Source: Symsagittifera roscoffensis
Taxonomy: Eukaryota > Xenacoelomorpha > Acoela > Convolutidae
Direction of reading: 5' to 3'
DNA: 64,000 nucleotides
Assembly (NCBI RefSeq): GCF_963678635.1
Contig: NC_087065.1
Coordinates: 13,244,743-13,308,742 of the forward strand
This document shows, in pieces, positions 24,201-34,400 of this stretch. Under the pieces are notes generated by a model that worked only from the letters and a program-made list of their open reading frames with translations, was not told where the DNA came from and ran no database searches. The translations under genes and the position numbers were made by a program. Position 1 is the first letter of the stretch, and each line of letters opens with the position of its first letter.

Positions 24201-27200
24201 AATTCGTATTTTTTGATATTTTCCTCTCTACTTCTCCGGTCTATCTTTCTGCCTTCCAACTCATCCTCTTGGTTCCACTTGACATGCTTGAGCTCGTTTT
24301 TTTTCGACCTAAAGATCTTTCGTTTTAAGGAAAAAACTTAAGTTGACAAAAGTACTTCTAATGAAAATTTGCAACAATGCCCGTAAAAGACAAAAAACTT
24401 GTACACTCGACAAATTTCTTCTTTAAACATAGAGGCGAAGCGATACAAAACAATACAAGGCAAGAAAGCCAAAGAAAGCTAAGTTAAAAAAACTAAAAAA
24501 AAAAACATTCGAAACTGTGACAAACTTGATCTATCAAAACGATGCAGGCTAGTTTTGAAAGAAAAACATGCGAAGACAATAAAATGTGAAATTAGCATCG
24601 GAAGAAATTTTACCAAGTGGTAAAAAAAGCCGAAAATACCTTAGCAGAAACCCTTGAAGCCAAAAAAAAAATGAACAAGACTTAAGGCTTATCAAAAAAG
24701 ATGAGAGGTTCCCCTGGCTCTCAAAACACAAATACAAAAATTTTTCAACCCGTCAAATGAATTAAGATGAGGCCACTGAGCCAACATGATCTAGGCCGAA
24801 ACATTATAATCCAAAAAAAACGTCAAAAAATTTAAGTAAAAAAAATAAAGCTGAAAACAAGTCAAACACATTTAATGAATAACTGTATAAGCCCCCCTCA
24901 GCTTCAAAACACGCACACACACACACACACATTTTTTTTCACTCGTCAAAAGACGCAACAATATGAGGCCATAAAGCCGCTATAATCCAGAGGTGAGCAT
25001 AAAAAATACTTTTCATATGACACGACTCAGCATTAGGCCACTAAGCCAATTAAATACAAACCGAAATCATTTGGGTAGATAGTTTTAACCAAAAATAATA
25101 CCAAGTCAAGAAATTACAAACAGCCGAATTAAATCGAATCAGAAGAACAATTTCAATGTAAATTAAGTCAGAAAAAGAAACAATTAAACGATGTGGCAAA
25201 TAAGCCGACAAAACATAAGTAGACAAATAATCAGTCAAATTCTAACTTTTACCATTGTTATTTATGAAAACATAGTGAACAAAGTTATTTATGGAAAAAA
25301 ATTTAGTACCCGATTGCAATACCCTTGCTTATCGCAAGGGTAATAAAAGAATCAAAGATACTTGCGTTTACAATAAAAATTTGAACTGAAGGATGCCCAA
25401 ATGATTTGGTTAAGCTAGTTGTTAACCCGAAAAAATTCTATACTCTGATTTGATAATGCTTGCTAATCGCAAGCAAGAACTTCTTTAGTTGCTGAATTCC
25501 AATTTTAAACTACGAATCTGAATATAAATTCCTTCTTTCATGGTTTGAGCACATGGAGCCGAGTTATTTGAGCCGAGTTATTTCATGTCTTCCCTTTGAG
25601 TCTGATTCTCGATACTGATTGGTAAATATAGTAGTTGCCTACTTTGTGATGTGTCCAGTTTGGTGCGTATTCATAGGTCCCAAATTGAAAAATCAGTCCC
25701 ATAGACCCCACATTAAAAAGCAGTCGCATAAGTCCCAAATCTTTTCAATTGATCAAAAAACTAAATTAGCCGAGTCTCGGTTTAAGGTCGCCGGTGGGCG
25801 CGCTACGCCGCGATAACCGGCTCTAAATTTCGTATTGAGTCCTACCCTTTGGTGGCAAGCTCGCAGCACGTTGGCCCGGCTGCGGCGGTCACTATTCTGC
25901 AGCTTGAGTTTATGCTGCTTGAACAGTAAACAATGAATCCATAAATTCGTTGGCTCAAATTTCAACCAATCAGAATTCAAGAAGATAAATTTTGGGACTT
26001 ATGCGACTGATTTTTTATTTTGCGAGCTATGAATATTGGGACCTATAGAAATTCACCGTCCAGTTTATGACGTGCCTACTTTTTGCTAGGCAACCAAACT
26101 GGCCACACATTGTACTCTCGTTTCGATAATTTTTCTTATCCTTTCTACTTCTCCGGAACTAATATTAGTTATATATTTATATAAGTATATATTTCTACTT
26201 CTCCGAAACTAATAACCATATATTTGGAGCTGGAGCAGTAAGCAGAATGGTCCAAGTGCAGAATGGGTCCAAGAGCAGAAAAACAAAAAAATAATGATTT
26301 TTGGTGGTTTATACGGGCTAATTGATAAAAACAATTAATAGAATCGTCAATAATAACACGAAAATGAATAAATTATGCATGAATTGAATAATTTCATTAA
26401 GTTTTTTAATTGAAATATTTAAAAAATCTTGATTACTCAAATTATCCATAAAATATTAGTTTCTTTGGTAATATTGACAATTCGGATCAAGTTAACATCC
26501 TCCCTCCCAGATAGACCAAGTTAAGATCTTCCACCCCAGCCTTTAATTCGCATTAAATTTGCTAAGCGCTGCATGTAAAAATGCTCGATTCTGATTGGCT
26601 GAAAATTGCCAACTTAGAACCAAGCTAAAATCCTCCCCCCAAACGGCTTGGGGGGATTGAGGATGTTAACTTGGTCCGACAATTCTTATACGTAATTTAC
26701 CGATGCAAAAATTAATTTTATTCTGTTTTTCTGCTCTTGGACCCAATCTGCTCTTAGACCATTCTGCTTATTGACTGGCCACCCATATATATGTCTATAC
26801 TTTATGACTTGTCTACTTTTTGTTACGTAATCAGTTGAATAAAGTTAAATGTGCGGTGGAGTGCGGTCAAAAAGCAGACAACCTTTATTTCATAGCGTTC
26901 TAACTAAAGGTAGACAAATACTATATTAACCAATCAGAATTGAGAACAGAAAGCAAATTCAGGACATTAATTAATAAATAAGTTTGCTTCTTGTTCTGGA
27001 TTCTAATTGGTTTATATTTGTATTTATATTAGTATTTGTCTACCTTTAGTTTGAACGGTATGAAATAGAGGTTGTCTGCTTTTTGACCGCACTCCACGTC
27101 AACTGAATCTTAATATCAGCCATGTCTTCAATCTAATTGAAGTTGAAGACAGAACTCACTTGAGCGTGAAGTCTTCATCGGCCCACGGGGGTTTCGGAGA

Positions 27201-27608
27201 ACTAGGGTCTAGTGTCGTGTGCAAAACAGGCCATGCAGTGTAGTTAGTCGGTTCGTACTCAAATTTCACCTTCCATGGAACTTTATCATCTGGAACATAC
27301 ACACGAACGCATTGTTTTAACTCGGTCTCCCAATCGCCTGATAAATTATTATTTGATACCGACGAAATAAACTCGTTTAACTTTTCGCACAAAACATCAT
27401 CGTCCTTTTCGGAGTGTATTACTTTCAACTTGTCAACATAAACCTTCAAGTCATCGCTCTTAGCTATACTTTTTGTGAGTCGTTTAGGCACTGAATCGTC
27501 TGCTGAATTCTTGATAACGTAGTCGATTTCATCCATCAGTTCTTTAGTAAACATTCGCACGTAATAGTTCAATTTGCGGGCACTCTGATGTAAGGGAACC
27601 ATTTTCAT
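12017..27608 (-). CDS. NUDT9: NUDT9-family ADP-ribose hydrolase (gene span, four exons joined)
   Basis: Rebuilt minus-strand gene: exons 27,608-27,160, 24,308-24,090, 12,826-12,574 and 12,244-12,017, about 382 codons (human NUDT9 is about 350). All junctions are GT-AG and the phases agree (2, 2, 0). Family signatures appear in order: [16 protein letters not shown] and YTAWPVL (exon 1), [20 protein letters not shown] and [10 protein letters not shown] (exon 2), the Nudix box (exon 3), and [25 protein letters not shown] and KLYASHKEF (exon 4). NUDT9 hydrolyses ADP-ribose to AMP and ribose 5-phosphate. The same fold is the C-terminal NUDT9-H domain of TRPM2 channels, so the end of a TRPM2-like gene is the main alternative. 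I see no channel exons upstream to 35 kb. About 100 N-terminal residues match nothing I know. Introns total about 14.4 kb and are full of repeats. Confidence 0.82.
12574..12826 (-). CDS. NUDT9: NUDT9-like gene, exon 3 (Nudix box)
   Basis: Acceptor CTTTCTGACAG precedes the exon; its first base completes the CGG Arg codon split with exon 2. The donor is ATA|GTGAGG, phase 0. It codes [12 protein letters not shown], then [20 protein letters not shown], then KEFREEALN. The Nudix consensus is GX5EX7REUXEEXGU. Here GG, the Glu of KE and the EE pair that binds metal are kept, but Glu after 'PG' is Thr and the Arg of 'RE' is Lys. The Glu pair and the AIPGGMV context suggest that catalysis is possible but altered. 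Plus-strand frames over this exon are shadows. Confidence 0.87.
12915..16256. repeat. Satellite array with about 495-bp and 991-bp higher-order periods
   Basis: Two building blocks alternate. Block A (about 150 bp) runs from GTCGAGAGTTGTTCGGTTTA through TACAAGCGTCAGCATTAAAA to GCGGCAACTAAGCCAATAAT. Block B (about 210 bp) contains GATAAGCAAAATGTGGGAAT, CACGATGTCA, GACGAAGCGGAGCTTCG and CTTAGTAAGCTAAGTGAC. The B landmark CACGATGT falls near 13,101, 13,359, 13,857, 14,350, 14,848, 15,342 and 15,998, giving mostly 493-498 bp spacing (B-A-A). Alternating variants make a 991-bp super-repeat: for example 'GTTGTCCGG' occurs at about 14,020 and 15,011. The 65-85 codon minus-strand frames (13,536, 15,024, 15,687) are this repeat, not genes. 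The array lies in intron 3 of the NUDT9-like gene. Confidence 0.9.
16480..16655 (-). repeat. tRNA-derived SINE-like element
   Basis: Minus strand: a tRNA-like head with A-box-like TGGCCCGATGGCAAAGT and B-box-like TAGTTCGAATCCAGTC, then an AT-rich linker and the family body TTTGTCGGCTTAGTTGCCAC followed by ATCG. T-stem pairing is poor, so it is not a functional tRNA. It is the best-preserved member of the family also seen at 8,401-8,535, with body fragments near 25,190, 23,250 and 41,370. Confidence 0.6.
17640..20290. repeat. Large tandem duplication, about 1,375 bp x 2
   Basis: The junction sequence CTACAGTAAATATTTTGTGA occurs at 17,690 and again 1,375 bp later. The copies stay collinear through the element end, a 170-bp non-repeat spacer (GCTATTCAAAAATTAACCGA start), the hairpin and several core units, until about 20,290. 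The copies are nearly identical, differing by few substitutions and short indels, so this duplication is younger than the divergence among the 130-bp units. Confidence 0.8.
20650..21545 (-). repeat. Inverted block inside the 130-bp array
   Basis: From about 20,650 the units run in the opposite orientation (CCAACCCTGTAGTTGGGTCC, then TTGCCTCCAAATATGACTGC, then TTTTCGAGATATGACG). They return to the plus orientation at about 21,545. About seven units are inverted. Both boundaries fall within a unit, as expected for an inversion or for insertion of an array segment in reverse. Confidence 0.8.
22226..24089. other. AT-rich intron sequence with SINE-family fragments
   Basis: Part of intron 2 to 3 of the NUDT9-like gene (minus strand). 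Contains a family fragment with CGGCAGTTTGGCCGACAAAA at about 23,255 and a weak tRNA-like stretch near 22,480-22,560. No coding sequence seen; the 87-codon minus-strand frame at 22,989 has no protein-like features. Confidence 0.5.
24090..24308 (-). CDS. NUDT9: NUDT9-like gene, exon 2
   Basis: Acceptor GATCTTTAG|G and donor TCTCG|GTAAGAG give 219 bp: one base, 72 codons, then two bases, matching phase 2 on both sides. The coding part begins [13 protein letters not shown], is rich in Lys/Glu/Arg, then reads [20 protein letters not shown] and [20 protein letters not shown]. The last 30 residues are nearly the human NUDT9 block [20 protein letters not shown]. No minus-strand ORF of useful length marks this exon because it has no ATG in the right place; it was found from the conserved residues. 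The plus-strand frames at 23,975-24,341 are shadows of it. Confidence 0.88.
24911..24930. repeat. (AC)n microsatellite
   Basis: About ten CA/AC dinucleotides, with one CG interruption near the start, followed by a T-run. It lies in the first visible intron of the NUDT9-like gene. Confidence 0.9.
25190..25400. repeat. Fragment of the dispersed SINE-like family with hairpin
   Basis: Contains the family core GATGTGGCAAATAAGCCGAC and, about 110 bp later, TACCCGATTGCAATACCC followed by the inverted repeat CCTTGC..GCAAGG. The same two blocks occur in the same order in other fragments (6.88-7.05 kb, 32.7-32.98 kb, 41.37-41.63 kb). Confidence 0.5.
25651..26108. mobile_element. Inverted-repeat (MITE-like) element A with GC-rich centre
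   Basis: Left arm GTCCAGTTTGG, ATAGGTCCCAA, AAAAATCAGTC, GCATAAGTCCCAA; right arm GGGACTTATGCGACTGATTT, TTGGGACCTATAG, CCAAACTGG. The arms are inverted but imperfect. The centre (25,775-25,905) is a GC-rich repeat also found alone at 36,072-36,212, so the element may be a composite. Minus- and plus-strand frames inside it are not genes. Confidence 0.6.
25775..25905. repeat. GC-rich dispersed repeat, copy 1
   Basis: TAAGGTCGCCGGTGGGCGCG, CGATAACCGGCTCTAAA, AAGCTCGCAGCACGTT, GCTGCGGCGGT. The same motifs in the same order are in the first intron of the RasGEF gene at 36,072-36,212. It stands out by its GC content. No function is assigned. Confidence 0.7.
26235..26778. mobile_element. Inverted-repeat (MITE-like) element B
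   Basis: Left end AGTAAGCAGAATGGTCCAAG and GGGTCCAAGAGCAGAAAAAC; right end CTGCTCTTGGACCCAATCTG and GACCATTCTGCTTATT. The arms are inverted copies. A second, inner inverted pair is present: GTTAACATCCTCCCTCCC near 26,490 and GGATGTTAACTTGGTCC near 26,662. Non-coding. Confidence 0.75.
26857..27097. mobile_element. Inverted-repeat MITE C, about 241 bp
   Basis: Long terminal inverted repeats: left TGGAGTGCGGTCAAAAAGCA, right TGCTTTTTGACCGCACTCCA. Inside are a matching pair AAAGGTAGACAAATACTA / AGTATTTGTCTACCTTT and ACCAATCAGAATTGAGAA / TTCTGGATTCTAATTGG. It ends only 62 bp downstream of the donor of NUDT9-like exon 1. Confidence 0.85.
27160..27608 (-). CDS. NUDT9: NUDT9-like gene, exon 1 (first visible coding exon)
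   Basis: The donor is CTCAA|GTGAGT, phase 2. The exon ends ...[41 protein letters not shown](K), matching human VPNEKVGW, YTAVSVL and the following linker. The upstream ~100 residues ([20 protein letters not shown], then a Lys/Asp-rich part) are unassigned; the basic, Arg-containing start could be a mitochondrial presequence, which would fit NUDT9. Start choice: ATG at 27,608 lies one base after GTTAG (27,614-27,610), a plausible 3' splice site, so an upstream exon or UTR intron may exist. The frame also opens from an ATG at 27,647, and a third ATG lies at 27,602. Confidence 0.75.
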
Positions 27609-27647
27609 ACTAACAAAAATATAAACTTTCCAAAATTTAGGTTTCAA

Positions 27648-28094
27648 ACCAACACGGAAAATAGCTTGATTTCACTTCATAATGTTACACAATAATGTCT
27701 GAAAGAAAATAAGCTGAATAGTTAATCATTCTTAAAACACAGTTTGTTGATTAAATAACAAAGGTCTGCTTTAAACCAATATGCGAACTGACACAGCCTT
27801 TCGTTATAACTTACAAAATTAAACGTCATTTGGTATCTAAAACAACGCATGTGTACTTCTACAACAAAGTGAAACGTAGTCTTTTATGCGTGTTTAAACG
27901 TCACACCATACCAGGAGCCTAATTAACTTCATGTTTTTTGTTCCGACACGTATCAGGGCGAAGTCCTGAATGTTCCGCCTGCATTTTAATTGCTATTGAG
28001 TAGTTTAATTTAAAATAATTGATGAATTTTGCAAAGAGGAAAAAGTTTCTAAAAATTTTTGTTTGAGGTTTTCTACTACACGCTATGTAAAGTA
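27648..28094. other. AT-rich, upstream of the NUDT9-like exon 1
   Basis: Promoter or an upstream intron of the minus-strand gene would lie here. No core promoter motif convincing enough to annotate. Confidence 0.4.
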
Positions 28095-28824
28095 CAGTGT
28101 TGATTTAAATTATCCGGACAAAATGAATAAATTTTGAAGTTTCAAACAATGTTTTTCTCAAACTGCGCTAAAATTTGACAAAAATAGAACAAGACAAATT
28201 AGCTTAAAATTTCATCAAAATTAATATGGTGCAATTTTTTCTCCGAAATTCGCAACCAAAATTTACCCCAAAAATGGGTCACTTAGGGTTTTTCTAAATT
28301 AAAAAATTACGCTGAAACTGCTTTATTAATCGATAGGATAGTTATATCACAAGAAGCCTCCTACACGGCCCAACAAAGTTCTAAAAGGGTTAAACCTCCA
28401 AAAACCCATGTAAGAGAAAACATTTTTGATTGATAGTCAAGAAAGGTGATTTTTTACTATATAAAATTCAAAATCTTTGCTTGAAAACAAATTTTGGACA
28501 ATTTAGTCAAAATTTTGGAGATTTAATCCTTGTAGAACTTTGTTTGGCTGAGTAGGAGGCTTCTTGTGGTATAATTAACCCATCAATTAACAAAGCAGTT
28601 TCAGCGTAATTTTTGAGTTAATTAGAAAAACCCTAAATGACCCATTTTTGGGGAAAATTTTGGTTGAGAAGTTTGGAAAAAAAATTGCAACATAAAACTT
28701 CTGATGAAATTCTAAGCGAATTTTGTCCTCTTCACTTTTTGTCTAATCCTAACGCAATTTGAGAGAAATGTGTTTGAAAACTCAAGTTTTGTTCGTTTTG
28801 TCCGTATTATTTAAATCAGCACTG
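28095..28824. mobile_element. Palindromic inverted-repeat element D, about 730 bp
   Basis: The ends are CAGTGTTGATTTAAATTATCC and GGACAAAA on the left, and TTTTGTCC then ATTATTTAAATCAGCACTG on the right. The two halves remain inverted copies for most of the length, including ACCCCAAAAATGGGTCACTT / AATGACCCATTTTTGGGG and AGAAGCCTCCTAC / TAGGAGGCTTCTTG. CAGTG/CACTG ends and an A/T-rich terminal repeat are common in Tc1/mariner-type MITEs, but I see no convincing target duplication. Non-coding. Confidence 0.8.
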
Positions 28825-29737
28825 TGCAAACTGATATATTTTGCATATAGCAGAAGATTGAATAGACCAAAAAACATGCTTCAACCCAATTTGGAACGAT
28901 TTCTAAGACAGATTGAATCTCCGCTTACGCGTTAATAGCACGAATTATATTGCACGTTGATTGTCCCAAATTGGCAATCTTTATATTTACAGAAATATAT
29001 ATTTTTAAAATTTACAGTTGCTTAACGTGTTTTCACTTTTTCCATTTGCCTTACGTGTTATTATGGCTACATGCGTGATTTTACGATGTAAGGTATGAAG
29101 AACTTATTAGTTTGTTCACCATACAAAATTTCATTACATTATAAGAGCTTGAAAATAGTTTTTCAACATTAAAATTCAAAGTGGGGGGAAAGTTGAAAAG
29201 CGCCAAAAGTTGTCTGAAGAAAAGCAGCCCGAGCACAAATAATCCTTCATTTTTTGTATACACGAAAACTTTTTTAGAGTTCGTTCCTATATTGCAAAGA
29301 AACTTCGAAAGAAAAAACCAACTCAGGGAAAGAGCTAAAATCAGAGGTATACTATCTTAAAGCCTTCTGTTCTGAGCATAAATAGATAATCACTTACTTT
29401 TAAAAAATGGCTGAGTGCAGGGCCGGAATCAGGGGAGTTGTTTACATTAAACTTTTTACAATCCATTAGAAATTATTTTGACACCAAAACTACACAAAAA
29501 AAGTGGACTGATCAGATAACCGAAACCGTTTCTTCGAAAAAACTCGAAGAAAAAACTATTCAAAATCAGAGTTGGCAAATTTGCAACTACAAAACAATAT
29601 TCAATTGATGTAAAGACTATAATATTACACAAAAGCAAATGGATTTTTACCGCCATACTCGTCGTGTTTAACACAAGAAATACAAAAAACAGACATTTCG
29701 AATAATTCAGAGTTAATTAATTATTCAATCACATAAG
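28825..29737. other. AT-rich intergenic DNA, no feature seen
   Basis: No gene or repeat recognised. The short minus-strand frames at 29,081 and 29,456 have no protein-like features. Confidence 0.4.
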
Positions 29738-29965
29738 CACCCGTGGCACAAGATTAAAATACGCGATTAGTACACCAGGGATCATGGGTTCGATTCAAGG
29801 CGCCAGCCGCGAAAATCAAGAAGGGGTAATGAGGGAAGGAAATTGGGCAGTATAAAGAACGAAAAAGTACTAAAGCTTAAGTTAACACAGAGGTGAAGCA
29901 AAGCGATAGAACAATGAATGAATCTCACTACTTGCAGATGAACTGACAAACCGAACAATAAAATA
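29738..29965 (+). repeat. tRNA-derived SINE-like element
   Basis: tRNA-like head on the plus strand: A-box-like TGGCACAAGATTAAAATACG, B-box-like GGGTTCGATTCAAGG. About 100 bp later comes the motif ACACAGAGGTGAAGCAAAGCG, which recurs near 8,020, 24,430 and 30,050 and, as ACGAAGCGGAGCTTCG, within the 12.9-16.3 kb satellite. Confidence 0.55.
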
Positions 29966-31112
29966 CTTTATAAACCTTTTTCTTTGAAAATTACAAAAAG
30001 AAATCCGAATTCTTGGAACTGAAATAACTGCATCTTAAATAATTTTACAAAGAGAGGCGAAGCTTCGCGCTACACGCGATAAAACCCTTACATAGCAGGA
30101 CAAACTAATTGACAAATCATCAAGATTTTCCTCTCCCATATAAAAACCACAAAGGCAATCGAAAACATAAAAAAGCTACAGTTAATGATGCATATTATAT
30201 TTCGCGGAGATACTAGGGTATTGAACAAGCAAAAACCATAAAATCGCAACAGAAAATCTGAATTGCGCCTTGAAACAGTTTTCAAGCCTCTAATTAGACG
30301 GACTTCAAAGAGCTTTGTTATAATGAATACTCTCGACAACCAGCCAAAATTAGACCTCCAAAATACTATACACGCCTTGAAAAAAAGTAAGGCGCTTTTA
30401 TTTTCAAGCATGCTCAAACCACCATACAACTGCAAAAAAAATACTGAACTAAAAATACTTACAACATAATTCGCCTTTTTCTCGAAAAATTCACATTATT
30501 TGTCGACAATGGAACTGTTTGAAATCCGACCTACGACTGAAAGGGCTTTCATTTACACACCTGTTTTCAAGTGCCTGAAAACTTGGGAACAAACCAAGGC
30601 TAAACTATGGCTCAATTTGACACTTATTTCAAATAATTGAACAGAAAGAAAACACACGGAAAACCTACACAATGCATACACAAAGAGAGGTGAAAACATA
30701 TTTGAAAAACACAAGAAACGGCTAAACGGGGCCCTTGAAATTCGAGAACAAAACGAACCAACACTTTTTGTAAATTAAGAAATTCAAGCAAGCAGCAGTG
30801 AAGGTCATTTGTTCAAACGGAATTATAACTCAAAATGTTTGCTAATAGAAACTAATAGTACACGAACAAACAGGCCAAAAAAAGAACACAAAAATTGCGA
30901 ATTTGTTGAAAAAGAAAACATATCTTATAAGAAACCTGAGTAGAAACACCTTTGCTCAAAACTTTAGCAGATGATAAGCTTTGGTGTTCGTTGAAAGATG
31001 TGGAAAATTTCGTAAAATACAAAAAAGCAATCAAATCGCTGGAAAACAGTCAACAATTCAAAGCAGCACAAAATTTTTTTTTCGAAATTTGAATTATATA
31101 GAACCAGGGGTG
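29966..31112. other. AT-rich intergenic DNA with short SINE-family fragments
   Basis: GAGAGGCGAAGCTTCGCGC near 30,053 and a weaker copy near 30,683 are fragments of the SINE-like family. The 115-codon minus-strand frame at 30,088 is hydrophobic and low-complexity, as expected by chance in AT-rich DNA, and was not called. Confidence 0.45.
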
Positions 31113-31470
31113 GATCTAGGTTTTTCTCAAGCGGGCACACATTTTCAAAATTTTTATCGACCTCATTTTTAGCTCGACCACGTTGATTTTCCGAGCGGTC
31201 TCAGAACACTAAAAAAACCTAATTTTAACAGAAAATTTTTGAGAAGTTCAAAAATGCTGTTTTTGTGCACTTTTTAGAAAATTTTCTTTGAAAGTTTGCG
31301 GTTTTCAGCGCGCGCTCCTTTTCAAAATTATTATATATTGGCCACAAAAGTGCCTTTAGAAAAATTTAGGGGGGTTGGTCGGCCTAAAATGCACGTCATA
31401 AAATAATACTAAAGGGGGACCCTTTGGTTGTCGAGGGGGACGAATCCCGGGGAGGGGGGGGGGGACGTCA
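31113..31470. repeat. Dispersed repeat with G-rich end
   Basis: GGGTGGATCTAGGTTTTTC, GCGGGCACACATTTTCAAAA and TTTTTATCGACC resemble the fragment at 10,985. The region continues through GCGCGCTCC and ends with an 11-G run at 31,454-31,464. No coding frame. Confidence 0.45.
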
Positions 31471-34400
31471 GAAACTTTTAAAGACGTTTAGAAAAATAAA
31501 CAAAAGCCATATGAACTAAATATTGGACAAATAGTTTCAATCATCAACACTTAAAATCCATTATAACAAAAATGATATTTGAAAACAATGAAAAGAAAAT
31601 CGAAATACAAATAGAAAACAAAAGAAATCAGATAATGAAAAAAAAATTACTTCAGGAAGGTAAAAAAGTCAACATATTTTTTTACATTCTACGAAGTCAT
31701 TATTTCCATTTAAAATAGAATTCTTCGAAGCACAGGAAAAAATCTAGCCCAATCACAAAAACAATTGCTGATCGGAAGTTTCATTAAGATGGATATCGAT
31801 CATGCAACGCATTTGAAAAAACCAGATCAATGTGTACTTTTTGCATACTTTATAGAAATCAAGTGCCTAAATCATAATAACGATTCGAGCTGCATCAAAT
31901 ACATTCAATTCTTTCTCATAACTAATGGATTGAGATGATTAAAAGAAGTTTCGATCAAAAATCACAAATCAAAATGAACAAGGTATTTTGCTAGAAATAA
32001 AGGCACCAAACAAACTGCATGCTCATCAGTAATTTGGGGGTATCAAAAGGCCCAATCCATTGATAGCTATACACTAAGATCCAATTTTCAAACAATTACA
32101 TCAAAAAAAATTGCAGAAAACTTAGAAAAACTCTGGAAGACTATGAACTTGAAGAGCATTAACTTACCTTAATTACAAAAATAATAATAAACATGGAGCC
32201 TATACGAAACGGTAATAAAGCTGAACTATGAGAAATATAGATTACAATAAAAAAGACGCCCATTAGGTAAAAAACACAAAAAAAAGATCATTTTTTTTTC
32301 AAAAGTTCAACAAAAAAGAACCACACTACTGAATCTCGCGCGACACTAATCAAATACCATCGTAGACAATACAGACAAGTCAAAACTTCAAAACAAACTT
32401 TCGTGAAATTTTCGAAATTTTCGTTCGCGAAATGTGAAACATTAAAACAATACGCTGTTCCATTGCCTTGAATTGATTTAAATTGAAGCTTCTGTGCAAG
32501 AGCCTAATTCTGATGCACATAAATTCAAATTCATTGCTCATCAGAAACCGTATTCAAAAAAACTGGAAACCTATAGCAACAATAAGCTTTCTCCTGCAAA
32601 ATCGTTAACTTTTTCTTCTTTTCAAACAGAAAAACTCAGCGTGTATAAATATCCAAAACCCATGAAAAAAATTTCGGCTCCTTAAAATTAAATCGAAAAA
32701 TAAATTTAAAACTAGTTAATGAAGTAAAAACACCTAGGCAAGAAAGCCGAACGAAATCCATAGAGCCGACAAAAAAATCTTTTAATATCTGAGAACATTT
32801 TTCCAGTTGGAGACTCAGCATCACTTCAGTTCCTCCAGGCCCAGAAAAACAGCTGTTAAAGCTGCACCTTGACTAGCACTAGAGATTCTGAAATCGAAGA
32901 TCCTCTTAATGGTAATTACGGGAGAAAAAAAGCCCAAAACCCGTCTACAATGCTCTTGCTTATCGCAAGGGTAAAAGCAGGATAACCCACAATGCTTAGC
33001 GTCCAGGAAATCAAAAAGGACAGAAACATCCGACCACAATAAGTGCAGAAAAGAAAAAACCAGATTTTTTTTCGTTTTTATTTTTTGATCTAAATTTTTG
33101 TAATTTTGTGAGGCAAAGAACAGTCGAATTTCTTAAAAAGCTACAAAACACCTAATACTGCAGGAGGCTGTATAAATCGCCCTAAAAGTGATATGAGAAT
33201 AAAGTATCTTCGTTCTTTTGTAAATTTTGGTCATTTAGTCTGAAAAACTTAAAAAAAAATTAGACCTATTTTCTCGACACTGGCACAATAAATTTGGACA
33301 TTTTTGATTGGAATCCCAGTAACGAATAATAGAAATTAAATATGAAACCAGGCTTGACTCCCTAACAATTTTCCCAGAAGTAACTTATTTCGGCCGAAAA
33401 AAAAAACACCCTCTGAAGTTGTTGGAACAAACATACAAAAGATCGCAACAAAACAAAAACGTTTCATGTTCTCGCATCTGGTCAATTTTTGACCGGTTAA
33501 GTTCTTCTAGCTATCAAAATTAATTTCTAAGGAGTACATTTTACGCACAGACAAATAAGCCCAGCTGGTTACAAAACAAAGCTAATTGACAAATAGAACA
33601 TTTACTCATTTGACTTTTTCTAACTGACTATTTGAATTAAGCTAGATGACCTTTTTTTAATATGTTTAAAAGCACTTCAAAAGTTATTGAAACTACGATT
33701 TAATTAAAAATAACTTCAAAATTTGAATATATACTAGTAGTGTTTTAGACAAAATCGTCTCATTAATCAGAGAGATTCAATAAGATAAATAAACAGCTCA
33801 ACAGATAAAAACAATCAAATAAATAAAACAGTTAACATATCGAGACAAAAGCATCAAACCAAAATTCGTCTTTTTATTTATAAAGAGAATTTGCAATTTA
33901 ACTCTAAATGAAATGGAAAATCAATCTGGCTGTGAGCCGAACCATAGTAACCATTGCGACATCTCTTCTGACATACCAATTCATACCAACTCTCACAAAA
34001 CGACGCAAGACGTCTAAAACCGTGCGCACCATTACTTAAAATGAGCAACAGTATGTCACGCCATAACTTAAAAATGTCAACAATTTGACTAACATCTTAA
34101 CTGACAGTTTTCAGTGGTTTCTATGGAACAGTAACAGATTTCGCTGCAATTTGCAATACTTCCGAAAAGATGACAAACGTGAACAAGTAAATCTCTTCAC
34201 GTTATATCAAACGTTCTTTTCACATTTCCAGGTGAGTAAATTTTTAACCTCTATTTTCGGCCGGAAATGGTGGCAGATGAACGTAGGTAAACATTGACAG
34301 TCACAAAAGCCGCACGTCATTTCTTTCCACCAACACAAATTGATTGTAGTTTTTTAAATCCTGTTTGCATAATTCCTTATTTTCACCGCACGTTTTTTAT

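Noticed and set aside
25619-25980. Short ORFs on both strands around the GC-rich repeat
   Set aside because: They lie within an inverted-repeat element and a dispersed repeat, with no protein features.
30088-30435. 115-codon hydrophobic minus-strand ORF
   Set aside because: Phe/Ile/Cys-rich low-complexity translation typical of AT-rich non-coding DNA; no homology pattern and the opposite strand is open as well.
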